Below are positions 12,885 to 25,063 of a stretch of DNA of 64,000 nt, piece after piece. Positions within the stretch are counted from its first letter, which is position 1. Each line of letters begins with the position of its first letter. The stretch is from contig NC_084463.1 of the NCBI RefSeq assembly GCF_027409185.1, positions 156,414,369 through 156,478,368 on the forward strand, read 5' to 3'. Under the pieces are notes generated by a model. It saw only the letters and a program-made list of their open reading frames with translations. It was not told the origin of the DNA and made no database searches. Source of the DNA: Cynocephalus volans. Taxonomy: Eukaryota > Chordata > Mammalia > Dermoptera > Cynocephalidae. A program made the translations under genes and the position numbers.

Positions 12885-13100
12885 AGGAGCAGGGGAGCAG
12901 AGAGCCGCACGGTGTTCTGGCTACTTCACCTCCCAGTCATATGACCTTGGGCTTATCACTTAACCCTCCTCAGCCTCATTGTCTCACCTGTGAAACGGGG
13001 AGAAGAGGATTTGCCTCACAAGGTTGTGGTGAGGATTCTATAAGACACAGAAAGGGCTGTTTGCAGCCCCTGGCACACAGTCAGTGCCCGCTGACTGGTC
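12885..13100 (+). mobile_element. MIR SINE
   Basis: 'atatgaccttgggcttatca' then 'ctcagcctcattgtctcacc', 'acaaggttgtggtgaggatt' and 'ccctggcacacagtcagtgc' follow MIR order. Confidence 0.85.
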
Positions 13101-13104
13101 TCTA

Positions 13105-13245
13105 TTTAAACATAAACTTTCATTTTAGTCCATAAACATTAGTAATCAATATTTTATAAAAGCATAATATATGTATATATTATATATTCAGTATTTTATA
13201 AATAAAAAATACAAAACTATAAATTACAAATTAAAATATACGATG
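13105..13245. repeat. AT-rich low-complexity stretch
   Basis: Almost only A and T, with overlapping short inverted repeats of TATTTTATA and ATATAT. Confidence 0.8.
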
Positions 13246-13249
13246 CAGC

Positions 13250-14760
13250 TGCAAGGACACTATAAATCTACATGTGTAGCTTGATAGTAACACTTCTCGT
13301 CTTTACAAGCTGTTATATCATTTTGAATGCCTGCATAATACCTAAAAAGCCCATTTCCACCCCCCACCCTCCCTTTGGTGTCATTAACATCCCTGTGGAA
13401 GTGGCATCCCGTGCATTTGGCCTTTGATTTATAATCACCAGCTAAAATGCACACATCATCTCTGGAGGAAATCAAACCACCAGCTCCAAGTGCTTGGACA
13501 GACTATTCCCCTCCAAGCCCCACAGGCATCGTCAGTTAGTATTTCCTGGGGGCTGAGAAGGAATCCAGAAAAATGAGAGGCTTTTGTACCCCAAGCAGGC
13601 CACACTGAAACCATGGAACCCTCAGACTGGGCTCGACTCACAGAGCACTTTCCCTTCTCCTTTGGATGCTTAGCAGGAGGGAGGGCAAGTGTCCCATCCC
13701 CATGGCAGAGGTGTGGACACTGAAGTTCAGAAAGGGGAAGGGCCTGGACCAGGGTCACATGGACAGTGACAGAGCCAAGATCCCTCCAGGTCCGGCTGAG
13801 TTCCTGTCCAGTGCTCTCCCCCCCACACCACTTTGCCCCCCAGGAGAGAGGAGTCTCCTCCTGAGACAGAAGCTCAGAGCAGCCTATACCTGGAGGTCTA
13901 GGGAAGTCTAGGGTACAGAAATCTCCGTCACACCCACACTTCCATTCCTGACCAGGGATCCGAGGCTAGACAGCCCAGCTCCAGCATGGGGTTCAGGCTG
14001 GTAAGTGCTGGGTCCATACAGAGTCCCAGGGCAGCTCCAGACAGGTCCCTGTCTGCAGTTCCCACCCGGCCCTGCCTCCCCAGAACAAGCCTTCCAAGCC
14101 TGGGGGGACAAAGTGAGCCCCACCTTCACCACCCCTCACACAAAACCGCAGGAGCCTGGCTGGGGGGTAAACCACAGATAGGGGCCGCTGCCTTGTTCCC
14201 AGCTCCCCAGCGTTGGTCTGAACCCTGCACCTTGGAGGAGCCCTGCGCGGAGGGCCGAGACCAGGAGGTGATCAGCAGGTGGGGAACGTGGATGTCCAGG
14301 GAAGTGCTATGGGCAGTCAGTTCCCAAAGTAGCCAGCTCTGTCTCCCCAACACTGTGCAAAGGGAAACAGAGACCAGACAACGCAGTCTGTGTGTCCCGG
14401 AGCAGCTTGTTCCTGGGTGTGGTTTCTCGGCACCTGGGAGCTTTTTAAATTAACACCAAAGAGCTGCTGACTTCAGCAAACTCCCTGCTCTCCTACCTGG
14501 GGGAGCCGGGTCTGGCCCAAACCACACATCGCTGTCCTCTTCCAGCTGCCACCATCACAGGAAATTAGCCCCTGTCTCTTGGGGAGAGAGTGAGCCACTA
14601 GTCAATTTAAACGGATTCCCAGGGCTCAGCAGCCTCGGTATTCATGGCTGGCGGCTGCCCCTCTGTAGGAAAGTTGTAGGAGCAGGAAATCACATGGGAA
14701 AATGGCTCAAAATCCAATGGAAGAACGGCTGCCCAGGCTTGATGCTGAAGCCAGGGGTTT
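13250..14760. other. Intergenic stretch with no recognised feature
   Basis: GC content rises. Several open frames up to 155 codons overlap on opposite strands without recognisable protein features; no repeat family recognised apart from possible short MIR scraps. Confidence 0.4.
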
Positions 14761-14939
14761 TAAGGGACCATTGAAAGGGTTTGGAATTGGGCTGACGAGG
14801 GTCGGAGCCTGACTCTGACCCTTCAGGGCAGGTTAGCCAGCAAGAAATTTCATCTATAAGACAAAGACAGTAACAATCCTCAGGACTCAGTTTCTTCAGC
14901 TGTAAAATGGCACAGTAACAGTAAGAGAATGTCGGGACA

Positions 14940-15360
14940 AAACTAAAAACGACCCAAATGTATCAACTGGTGAACAGATAAACAAAAAGTGGTCTAGCCG
15001 TACAATGAAATACTACCCAGCAATAAAAACGAGCTAGTATTAATGCCTGCTAAACACGAATGAACCTCAAAAACATTATGCTAGGGAAAGAAACCCAGCA
15101 TGAAAGACCCTATACCGTATAATTCCATTTATATAAAACGTCCAGAAAAGGCAAAACTAGAGACAGAAAACAGACTTGCGGTTGCCTAGGGCTGGGGTAA
15201 GAACGGAGAGTGACTGCAAATGGGTACCAAGAAACATTACAGAATTGGATTGTGGTTACACAGCTTTATAAATGTTCTAAAAATCATTAGATTGCACAAT
15301 TTAAAAAGTGAATTTTATGGTATGTACATAATACCTCAATAAAGCTGTTTTTAAAAAGTA
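14940..15360 (+). mobile_element. L1M LINE 3' end, sense
   Basis: 'aaatactacccagcaataaa', 'acctcaaaaacattatgcta', 'gaattttatggtatgtacat' and 'aatacctcaataaagctgtt' are in the standard order of an L1M 3' end. Confidence 0.9.
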
Positions 15361-15444
15361 CCTGGCAAACAGTGTCTATTGTAAGGATCAGTTCAGATAT
15401 TGTATAAGAAAGTGTTTTGAAAACTGTAATGTGCTGTGGAGAGG

Positions 15445-15690
15445 CCAGTCCTAATTACCAGTAAGGCTGCAGCAGAGAGCAGGTGTGACCACAGCCGCAG
15501 ACCCAGAATCGACACGGGGCTCAGTCCTTACTAGCTGGGACCGTGGGCAAGTTACCTGATTCATCTCTGCAATGGAGATAGTAACAGCTTCGGCCTCAGG
15601 GGCCAATGTGAAGGTTAAGCCACTTAGTACCCACTTTGCACGTGGCCAGGTGCCCAGTAAACAGTACCTTGTTATCATCCTCATCCTCAC
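15445..15690 (+). mobile_element. MIR SINE
   Basis: 'ctagctgggaccgtgggcaa' then 'gttacctgattcatctctgc', 'aatgtgaaggttaagccact' and 'ggtgcccagtaaacagtacc'. Confidence 0.75.
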
Positions 15691-16079
15691 GATTCCTATC
15701 CTAGCAGCTCAGAGGCCTCCAAGACCAAGAGCAGGCCTGGAGGCACATCCTATTCATCAGAGTGTCCCTCCTGAGACTCATGCTGCCTGTCACAGTCCCT
15801 TGGGCTTCGGATCAGACTTGGTCATTTGTTCTGAACCTCCTCACATCCACCACACAGGAGGAAGCTGGGCTCTGCCCGTCACAGAGCTGCTTCCTGGTCC
15901 CACGTAATGGCCATGATGTGTGGCCAGCCCAAAGGCACCTGCAAGGAAGGGTGGGGTCCCTGAGATGGGGCAAGGAGAGGAGGCTGGCTCCAGGACCAGG
16001 GAGAAGACACAGGTTGAGCAGCCCAGAGCCCCACCTGGCACAAAGGAACAGAATAACACCAGATGACTCGTACTGAGCC

Positions 16080-16215
16080 CTGAATTGTCTCTGTGCTTTA
16101 GAGCCAAGGAAACTAAGTCTCAGAGAGATAGAACACATTTTCCTGGGTTGCATAGCTGCAAGTGGCAAGCAGGAGTTAAACCTAGTCTCTTTATGCCAAA
16201 GCCCAAGTACAGGTG
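16080..16215 (-). mobile_element. MIR fragment
   Basis: 'aaggaaactaagtctcagag' then 'tgcatagctgcaagtggcaa', reverse complement of the MIR core. Confidence 0.75.
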
Positions 16216-16319
16216 CCCAGAGGAGATGTGTTAAGTGGGAGGTGTGAGGATAAATGAGGGAGGAAGGGAACAAGGCTCTGCCCCTCTCCCCACAACCCCC
16301 AACACACACACTGGGCTGC

Positions 16320-16480
16320 GGAAATCATCCAGATGATGCTTCCCCTGAGGGCACTTGTGAAAATGCAGACTCCGGGACCCCACCCCAGATCAACTAAATA
16401 GAACCTCTGGCCTGGAAACAGGAAATGTGCATTTTTTAAAAGTGTCCCCAGGTAATTCTTAAGAAGTTTGAGAAGCACTG
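16320..16480 (+). mobile_element. MER5A-like hAT-Charlie element
   Basis: 'cacttgtgaaaatgcagact' then 'gggaccccaccccagatcaa' and the end 'agtttgagaagcactg' match the MER5A consensus I recall. Confidence 0.75.
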
Positions 16481-16930
16481 CCCCGCCAATAATGTAGGAA
16501 AATAGAAGTGCAAATAGAGGAAGATCCAGATGTCAGAGCAGATCACTAGTTTGACTGTCAAAGGATCATATAAAATGCAGCCACTAAGGCTTCTGGTGTG
16601 CACAGTTGAGACACTCACAGTGTGCTGATGAGCAAAAGCCTTGCACTGACTTCTCGCAGGCCCCACGATGCCCACAGGTGCAGAGAAGGAAACTGAGGCC
16701 CAGAGAGGGGAAGTCATGAAGCCACACCTGACAGAGTGGCCACCAACCCAGACCCATGGACCATGTGAGACTTGTCCCTACACCATTGCCTGCAAGTTCT
16801 GCTCAGTGCAGACCCCAGATAGGCATTCTGAAGACCCCAAAGGTGCTTTTCCTCATCCAGTTGTGGGAAAATAGCCTAAGTGATTCATTTTCAAGAATAG
16901 CTTAACAACGGTTGCTTGACTAACTCGTGG

Positions 16931-17352
16931 TGTGACAGCCCATGAAAGTACACGTTCCCGAGGGTGACTTCTCACGATGGTGGCTGGTCACCTTGTTCTT
17001 TTTACTTCCTGGTTCTTCTTCCTCCTCAGGACCTTTGGCGGGTCTTTGTTACGAGCTTAGCCTGAGCCCACCCCTTTCCGCCAGAGGGAAGCAGACAATA
17101 AATGCCTTATAAGGAAGTAATAAAACTTAGGTGATGTCCAGGAAGATTGTGCACCCCACAGTACTCAGCCAATGAGGAACTGGGGGAGGGACTTGCGCAC
17201 TAGGGAATAAATTGCTCAGTGTAACCCTTTCCAGCGTGCCTGCCCAACAGATACCTCATCTTGCAAAACTGCCATTAAAGTCTCACTTTGCTATACCTCA
17301 TGTCTCTGTGTCCATCCTTTGGCATTGGACCAGTGAGGGCATTTCTTACACA
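16931..17352 (+). mobile_element. Solo LTR (endogenous retrovirus), sense
   Basis: Begins TGTGACAG and ends TTCTTACACA, 422 bp, TG...CA. It has a CCAAT box (17169-17173), a GGAATAAAT box near 17203, and a GCCATTAAAG polyadenylation-like region near 17270. It is the LTR nearest to CD5 (29 kb upstream) and in the same orientation. No clear target duplication. Confidence 0.7.
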
Positions 17353-17354
17353 AA

Positions 17355-18100
17355 GCTGCATTACTCCCAGCTGCGACCAAGCTGGGGCCACCTGGCGAAA
17401 CTCTTTTGTCAGCAGAGTGCCACCCTAAGGTACCAGCCGGATGCACTGACGGCATGATGTGCTGCTCACATGGCCCCTGATGCTTTTCCAGCATTACCAC
17501 CATTTAGCAGTCACAGTGACAAATGGGTCTGCAAATTACAATCAGACCCAGAATGAGGCTGAGCTCAGAGCCACTGCCTAGGACCCTGGCGACGCTGGGT
17601 CCTAAAGGGAGCCAGGCCGGATTCCGGGTTCTTCTGCTGTGGAGCCATAGCTTGGCCATGGTCTGGGAGCTTCTCCCTGGATTACGTGGAGAACACCCAT
17701 CAGTCCACAGCCCTGGCAAGCTCACCTGCTCCAGCTTTCCTTGCCCCCAGCGCCCCGCCCCCTAGCTATACCTTGTCACCCGCGGCAGTTCCTGGGAAAA
17801 CACATCTTAGCCAGACCCCAAAGTGCACCTCACCCTCCCACTCTAACAACTCAACTCCAAACCCACCTCCTCAGTGAAACAAGAGCAGAGTCACAAAGAT
17901 CCCCACCCCCGCCCCTCTGAGTTCCACATGCCCCAGCACATGGCACCAGCACCCCAGAGCATGCTGTCCCGAGCTGTCGTCACACCCAGGCCATTGCTTA
18001 TCGTCAGTGACTGCTCAGTGGCGGTACTGGCTGCAAATTGCCTCAAATGTTTTTGAATGTGACATTCCACAGGGGCCCAAGGTCATCACACTGTCAACAC
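17355..18100. other. Intergenic stretch with no recognised feature
   Basis: Moderately GC-rich, overlapping random-looking open frames, no repeat recognised. Confidence 0.4.
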
Positions 18101-18114
18101 AAGCTGTGTGCTAC

Positions 18115-18295
18115 GTGGTCTCCGTGCATTCTCTCAGCGCATCCCCACAGCAAGGCCATGAAGCAGCCATTGTTATTACCTCCATTGTACAGACACAAAA
18201 ATAGGCTCAGAGAGGTAAGCGGCAGGGCCAGGATTTGAATGTGGGTCAGGCAGACACCAGAGCCGGTGCTCTTCTGGACAGCCATGCGGCTCCAC
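18115..18295 (-). mobile_element. MIR SINE
   Basis: 'ccattgttattacctccatt' then 'gtacagacacaaaaataggc', 'tcagagaggtaagcggcagg' and 'gccaggatttgaatgtgggt' give the MIR reverse complement over most of its length. Confidence 0.85.
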
Positions 18296-18551
18296 CTTGC
18301 TGTCCTTCTCACAAGCAGATGGCAAAAGGAGAGCACCGGAATGGGGGTCACACGGTCACGCATCAGGGAAAACACTGAGTCCCAAGTCCACGGGAACCTC
18401 ACTGCCAGCATGGCCTGTGATCTATCCCCCAAGCCAGGACACTTTGGGGAGTAAAGGGACTATTAACAATGATGGTGGGACAACCGGTGTGAATCAGAAT
18501 GGTCCCAGGCAAGCAGGACCTAAGGCCACCCAACACAGAGCTGAAGTTGGC

Positions 18552-18592
18552 TAAACTCTCTGAACCACGTTTAAAGTGATTCAGAGAGTTTA
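18552..18592. repeat. Perfect 13-bp inverted repeat (hairpin)
   Basis: TAAACTCTCTGAA (18552-18564) is mirrored by TTCAGAGAGTTTA (18580-18592). Inside, CAC (18566-18568) can pair with GTG (18576-18578), leaving one mismatch and a 7-nt loop. No known repeat explains it. Confidence 0.9.
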
Positions 18593-18724
18593 TGATTATG
18601 AGGACACGCTAAAATAATTTGTGTGACCGCACTAAATAAACTATAAAACCTTATATCCAAATGTAAGTGTTTTGTTTGTTCTTTTAACTTACAATGACAA
18701 ACTACACTGAGACTCATGAATACG

Positions 18725-18830
18725 TTCATGGCCTAACTTGACCCTGGGCAAGTCACTTTGCCACTCAGGACCTCAGTTCTCCTGGTGCTGTAATGAGGGG
18801 TCTGACCACATTCGAGCTGCAAACCGACAG
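18725..18830 (+). mobile_element. MIR fragment
   Basis: 'taacttgaccctgggcaagt' then 'cactttgccactcaggacct' is the MIR core. Confidence 0.7.
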
Positions 18831-19629
18831 CACGTGTGCCAGACTTGCCCTGTGTGACAAGTTTTGTTTGGTCGGCAGAGAATTTTGAAGTTTTTGAATC
18901 TGAATGTCATAGCCCTGCCACTCCCTGTTGGTTTATACCTGGCCTGGTTCACATGGTACAGTCACCTGCCTGGCCCCCGTAGGCATCTGAGTTTGCACCC
19001 TTTGGAACAGACACATCCAAAAGTATTTTATGGTCCTGATGTTCTAGGAGTCTTCCTAGCACTGATAAATATCCGAACTGAAGATATGTAGATAGGTCGG
19101 TTGCAGCTAATGTCCAACACTAACCTGTTGGATGGTTAATGCCCAACATTAATCTTAAACACAAGAACAACACCCCCTGCCCCCACCACCACCAATCGAC
19201 AGTCAGCTGAGAAAAGTGGAGTCACAGAATCAAAGGGTCATCATGCCTCAAGTGGGTGTTTTGGTTTTTCACAAGTTGAACCATTGCCAACCTCTTCAGG
19301 TTAACCTTGAACCTGACAACAAAGGTGAGAGAGTGGGGGGAGGGAAAAAGCCTCCACCCTCTGTGTGAGCCTCGGCCTCCTCTTCCATAAACCCGGGAGA
19401 CTGATGTGTACCTGGCTGGATTGAGAGGCCTCCGTGAGCTTCACAAACACAGAGAGCCCAGTGTGGGGAAGGTGATCAGTAACTGGAGCCCCTACACTTT
19501 CCTTCTCATCAACCCACAGTAGGTAGAGTTAATATGGAATCCCTCTCCATAAAGAACAAATACTTGTCAGCAAATCCACCCCGGGTCTCTCTTGCACGCA
19601 GCTTCTTGGAGATGCAACGTGTTGTCAGT

Positions 19630-19800
19630 TAAAGAAGCAGTGAATTTGGAGTTGTGATGACTTCTATTTGAACTCCAGCGGTGGAACCTTGAATGAGCTC
19701 CTTCACCGCTCTGGGTCTTTTTGTGCACCTGCTAAGAGGGGGTAATAATGACCCCTGTCCTGCCCACTTCAAGGTTGCTATACTATCTATTGGTACCCTA
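19630..19800 (+). mobile_element. MIR SINE
   Basis: 'aaccttgaatgagctccttc', 'gggggtaataatgacccctg' and 'cttcaaggttgctatactat' follow the MIR order. Confidence 0.7.
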
Positions 19801-20339
19801 CCTGTGAGATCCAGTAGTCACCAATGGACGTGTTAACTGTCATGTCGGCTGAGAAACTCCCCAACTAGCACCAAGCCCTTTATGCTCAATTCCTGTCTCT
19901 GCCATTGAAGCTAATTTAAATGAATGCCATGTTGGGTCTTTTCTTTTCTAGCAAGGACTATACATTGGTATTATCTACCCAGGTTGACTGGTCCCTAGGG
20001 TGTAATTCTTATTTGGGGTAATAAGTACATACAAGATGAACAAATATATCAATAGCTAGATCCTATTGACAGAGGAAGCCAGCATTCTAACAGTCAATAG
20101 AGCCAGTTCTTTATTATTTGTGATATGTGATCAGAGATGGGTCCAGGTTCTGAAGCTTATACAATTTGGGAAAGTCCTGAAAAATAATATAACAGTACAC
20201 AAATAAAATTAAAAGGCCTTAGAAGGGCCACACAAGTGAGGCGCCCCAAGGCTGACCTTCTCCAGCTTCAAGGTCAACCTGCCTGGCCCTGTCTGTACAT
20301 TGTTCCTTTAATGCCTTCCCAATCATCCTATATCACAAA

Positions 20340-20465
20340 TGCACTATTGAAGATGAGAATCAGCACTTAGAGAGGCAGAGAAACTTGTCCAAACAAGCTG
20401 TCCAGGAAAGACCAGGTCCAGTGGACTCCAAATCCCATATTCTTTTGGCCACACTATGCATCTCT
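20340..20465 (-). mobile_element. MIR fragment
   Basis: 'gatgagaatcagcacttaga' then 'gaggcagagaaacttgtcca' is reverse-complement MIR. Confidence 0.6.
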
Positions 20466-20469
20466 TGAA

Positions 20470-22000
20470 CAAATGTTAAAAGATGTGGGTAACTGGTACT
20501 GATGAATGGAACACAAATTTGGAGTGAGTTTCAGGTTCGCCCCATTTACACCCCACCCAACTCCCACCAGAACTCCTGAATATCACAAATATTCCGCCAG
20601 GATCCCACACACAAAAAGTCCCGGGTCATGACTATATTACAGTAATGGAAAACGAGAACACGGAAAAAACCTCCATCATTCCCAGCAAAGACTCAGTGGG
20701 GCCTCACCAAGCTCCCCCTTGCTCCCACTGAGGCAGCTTCCGGCAAGTGTTTGTACAGCCAGCGAGAAAACAGAACTCTTGCTGATCTCCATTCTGAGTT
20801 TCACAGCATCCCCAAAACGTGCCGGAGTGGGCTGAGTGAGACTCTCGGGGCTCAAAGTCTATCATTACATCTTGGTTGCGACCACAGAGGGTTTTTTTTT
20901 TTTAAACAGCAGCTCAAGGGCAGAACAATTAGTCAGGGCTCAGAGGTTCCGGATCGCTACTGTATGGGACCATAACATCACTGTAAGGCCCCAGAGCTCA
21001 GCCACCAACCTCACTCGGAGCAAAGAAAACTCCCAGGTACTTTACCAGACACACACAGCACCGTCCTGTTTGGGACTCAGTCATTTGGCACTCAAGGTTC
21101 TCAACCCGTAGTAACAGTGCTTCAAGCTTTTGAAACTGAAAAATGCACCCAAAAATCTCGATGACACACCATGACTCACACCCCTCCTGCAGCCCCAGAG
21201 TGGGGTGGGGTGGGGGGCTCAGTCCCTTTCATTCACACCTGACATGAAACCAGGTTGGTCCGTGTCTGTCAATTTCACTTCCTGTTTCCTTGGTACCATC
21301 AGTGAGGGGAGCTGCTGGGAGTGTTGGACAACACACCACAGCGGGGCCACACAAGCCCACCCTGTTGTGCCTCCAGAAGAAGCACATCTTTGGTCTGGGT
21401 GGTAAAAATAAAATCTGGATTGAAATATCAAGTATTGGGCTTCCAGACCACCATTCATTCAAGGTCCATCCATTCAGTAAGCCTCTAGAGAGGCCTCTCC
21501 CAGGACGAGTGTCTGTTAGGAGTCGGGTATGGAAAGAAAGATACAATTTTTCCTCTCACCGTCCCCAGAGCCCAGGGGAAACTGAGAAGTCAATAATCAA
21601 CACAGGGAGATGGGTGCTGGGGCGGGGTATGCAGGGTGCTAAAGGATGGGGATGGGGAGGGGTTGGGGTCAGTCTGCTCTCAAGGAGTCTAGGCAGGCTT
21701 CTCAGAGGATGACATGGTAATGGTGATGACGATGACGATGTCAGCGACACTGGCTCAGCATGGCAACATTCCGAGCACTCTCTGACACATCACATTCATT
21801 AAGTCATGGAAGCTTAGTCTAGCACCTGTGTGCAAGACAGACTGGACAGGGCCTAAGATCAGACGTGGGAAGATGGTGAAGACATACAGTACTTTCTACG
21901 CAGGATCTGAATTGGGGTTCAGGATATAAGCTACTCTTAGGAAGCACTATGTTTTCATGTGGAAGTCTGAGGCCACGGAGATCCTGCCAAGATGACTTAC
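20470..22000. other. Intergenic stretch, mostly unrecognised
   Basis: No gene. A G-rich patch lies at 21196-21220 and a GATGAC-type short tandem repeat at 21710-21742. Open frames of up to 140 codons overlap on both strands and show no recognisable domain. Confidence 0.4.
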
Positions 22001-22114
22001 AGACAGCCAAATGGAAAAACAAGAAGATGCTGGGGGATTCACCTTACGGCACTGCAGCATTTAATACATTGATTCCACTCCAGTATTAAACCATTCCGAT
22101 GCAGAGGCTTAAAC

Positions 22115-22375
22115 AACAGTGGCCAGCAATGGTACAATAAACTTTCACACACAAAAAGAGAGACAGAGAACAGAATTGTGATTATTAGAGGTGGGAAAGG
22201 GAGGGGGCAGTTGGCGAGAAACTAGTTAAGGGTCACAAAGATTGATTGCGTTGTGGGAACATGATTATACTAATTATCTTAATTTGATCACCACATATTG
22301 CACACGTTTTGATATTTGATTCTGTACCCCACAAATATATATAATCAATAAAAAAAAATTTTTTTTAATTAAAAA
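22115..22375 (+). mobile_element. L1MB-type LINE 3' end, sense
   Basis: 'gattattagaggtgggaaag' then 'gatttgattctgtacccc'-like text and 'ataatcaataaaaaaaa' at the tail are typical of L1MB 3' ends. Confidence 0.8.
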
Positions 22376-22774
22376 TAAAGAAACAGTGGACAGTGGCCAG
22401 GTCCACAGAGGGCTCTACCTCCTCACTTCATTCCCAACCCCAAACCTCCCCTGCCTGCCATGTCTTCGCCTTGAAGCAGCATGGAGTGCTTAGCCACGGA
22501 GCATGGTTAGGAAGGCAGGGGTGAGCGGATGGGGAAAGGGACAGCCCAAGATCACGTCCCAAGAGGACTTTCCCTCCAGCTGGAGAGACGCAGCCGAGCC
22601 CCGTGGAGCTACCAGTGAGAAAGACAGATTCTGTCTCTATTTCCACGAGCCATTAACATGCTCAGTTCTGGGACACAGTAGCAGACAGGACAGCAGTAAA
22701 GATGTGTTGACGGCGTGATCCAGTAAGAAGGAGAAAAAGAATCAGAGACCTAGAAGATTGATGAGGACCGTGGA

Positions 22775-22960
22775 AAGATCGTGGTGTTGAAGTCATGCAG
22801 GACAGTTTTGCCCACGATTAGCTGTGTGGCTCTGCATACCTCGCTGAACTTCTCTGTGTCTGTTTCCTCGTCTTTAAAATGAGAATACTGATACCTCTCA
22901 GGGTGGAGGATTAAAGAAGCTACTGTTGTGAAAGTGCCTGGTCCACTGTAACGTGACCCA
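22775..22960 (+). mobile_element. MIR SINE
   Basis: 'attagctgtgtggctctgca', 'tgtttcctcgtctttaaaat', 'gggtggaggattaaagaagc' and 'gtgcctggtccactgtaacg' span most of a MIR. Confidence 0.85.
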
Positions 22961-24089
22961 CAGATGTGACAGGACTTGTTGCCTGTGCGTTATTGTCATC
23001 GCTGTAGCTTGCCTGTTTTTGAGTCCAGAGCTAGCCCCAACCCAAAGGGGAAGTCAGCCAAGAGAGTCAAGCCCTCCATCTTCCCTTTCTCCTTTCCAAA
23101 AGTGTCCCAGCTCTGATGCTGTCCCAAGACACTTCCTCAGGCTATAAAATCCACATGAAGGTGTTATTCAGAAAGGTCCTCCCGTTTCCTCCTTTTAAAA
23201 GGGTACCACGAGCAATGACTCTAACAGTGGTATTTCAGGAGGCATTGGGTGGCTCTTGGGCTTTCAAATTCTATCTGGCAAGCATCTAGATTAAGTCGAA
23301 CCAAAAACCTGGATAAAAGCTGAAAAATCCAGACAACACGTAGAAGTTTCTAAGTTTTCACGAGTTAACAAACAGGTTTCAACTCACATACCAGATCTGA
23401 TAGTATGAAACCCTGATTATGCTGAGAATGAATCTGAGCTGCATCTGAACTCAGCAGATTGATTAGCAATGTCCATCAGTGCACAGGAATGGAGTGGTCA
23501 TACGTGTGTCATACATTTGTTACTAGTGTGGACAAAACATCCAGACATGCTGCCTCTTTTCATTTGGGTTCACTCAGATGTTCAGACTGATAGACCCAGC
23601 CTCAGTGTATGACGGCAGAAGATGCAGGTGCCTGTCGGAGGAGACATCCTCCCCACAAACATCCCCACCTTATGTCTGCTCCAGCAGCCATCTGCCTTCG
23701 TTTTCTATTGAAAGCACCCTGTCACCTTTTATATTTCCACTCAGGAAACAGCAACCATGGAACAGAAAAAAATCAAGATCCCATGTGCCTTGATGGATTC
23801 ATTTCGATACAACTTCACTCAAGAGCTAGCCGCTTCCTGATTTCACATTTCACCATCAAAGACGAGGGCCAGGGCAGAGCTGGGGGGAGCGGACTTATCG
23901 GCAACATGCCCAGCTGAACAACATCCTTCTGCCTAGAGAAGCGACTCTGGATGGCAGCCTTGGGCCCCAGCAGCCCATCCCAGCAGCCAGCAGAGGAAGG
24001 GCATTCTGGAATATCACCCACCCGTCCCATCAGCCAAATGTGCCAAAGGTGAACAAAAGCCTTGACAGAACCCGAAATGAGACAAAGCC

Positions 24090-24230
24090 TGACTTTCTGT
24101 ACAGATGAGGAAAGAAGGCCCAGAGAGGGCAGCGTTGTGGTTATGGTCACACAGCAAAGCTCTGGGGTCCAGTCTCCTCACTTCGGCTCGGGTGCGTCAC
24201 CCCCACAGCACACACCGCTTCAGGCTACTT
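24090..24230 (-). mobile_element. MIR fragment
   Basis: 'acagatgaggaaagaaggcc' then 'cagagagggcagcgttgtgg' and 'gtcacacagcaaagctctgg' is reverse-complement MIR. Confidence 0.8.
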
Positions 24231-24822
24231 GATGCAGGGATGTCCCCACTCCTTTCACTAAGGTGGGGACCAAAGTGTCACATTAGGGGCTTGAGCAACC
24301 CCAGAACCAGGATTGTAACAAGTTGGTCATCCACTATGGGCCTGGTGGAGAAAAGGACCATGCCCTGGACAGAGCAGGGGGAGGGCAAAGACTGTGAACT
24401 TTAGGTCCTCCCCAGGGGGTTTCGTGAGCAACTACTTGGTCCTCAACAGAGAATCCCAGCATGAGTGAAAGGCATCCACAAATGTGGTGACCATGCACTT
24501 TGTGGTGAGAATCCGGCACTGGCTCAAGTCCACTGAAGGGAAGAATAATGCATTCATTCATTCAATGAAGTGTGTGCAGAGCTCTGTGGCTACACTCCTG
24601 AAAAAATCACAGTACCTAGGTTTTCATGTTGCTTACAGTGAAATCATTAACACTAAATAAATGGGTATTGTGCTCTGAAATACAACAAACCACTGCTGCA
24701 CCCAGAAACACGGTTGAATTTCACAGACGCCATGAGCCAAAGAAGCCAGACACAAAAGAGCACATTCTCTGATTCCATTTCTGTGACGCTCCAGAAGAAC
24801 AGAAGTTGTTCTATAGTGATAG

Positions 24823-24945
24823 AAGTCACACTACAGAGGGCCAGCCCGTGGCTCACTTGGGAGAGCGTGGTGCTGACAACACCAAGTCAAGGGTTAAGAT
24901 CCCCTTACCGGTCATTTAAAAAAAAAAAAAAAAGTCACACTACAG
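24823..24945 (+). mobile_element. tRNA-Ile-derived SINE with perfect 14-bp duplication
   Basis: The body 24837-24918 reads 'gggccagcccgtggctcact' to 'ccccttaccggtcattt' and then a poly-A tail. Both flanks are aagtcacactacag (24823-24836 and 24932-24945), 14 of 14 identical. It belongs to a different subfamily from the other copies, with 'aagtcaagggttaagatccc' in place of the usual B-box region. Confidence 0.93.
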
Positions 24946-25009
24946 CTTAGCTCTTGGGGGAGGGGGGATGGAAATGTTCTATATTTTGAGCTGGTGGTGG
25001 TTACATGCG

Positions 25010-25063
25010 CGTGTGTGTGTGGGCGTGCAGGCGTGCGGGCAGGTGTGTGTGTGTGTGTGTGTT
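25010..25063. repeat. Interrupted (GT)n microsatellite
   Basis: Two runs of alternating GT separated by a GC-rich 'gggcgtgcaggcgtgcgggc' stretch; alternating purine-pyrimidine sequence. Confidence 0.9.
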
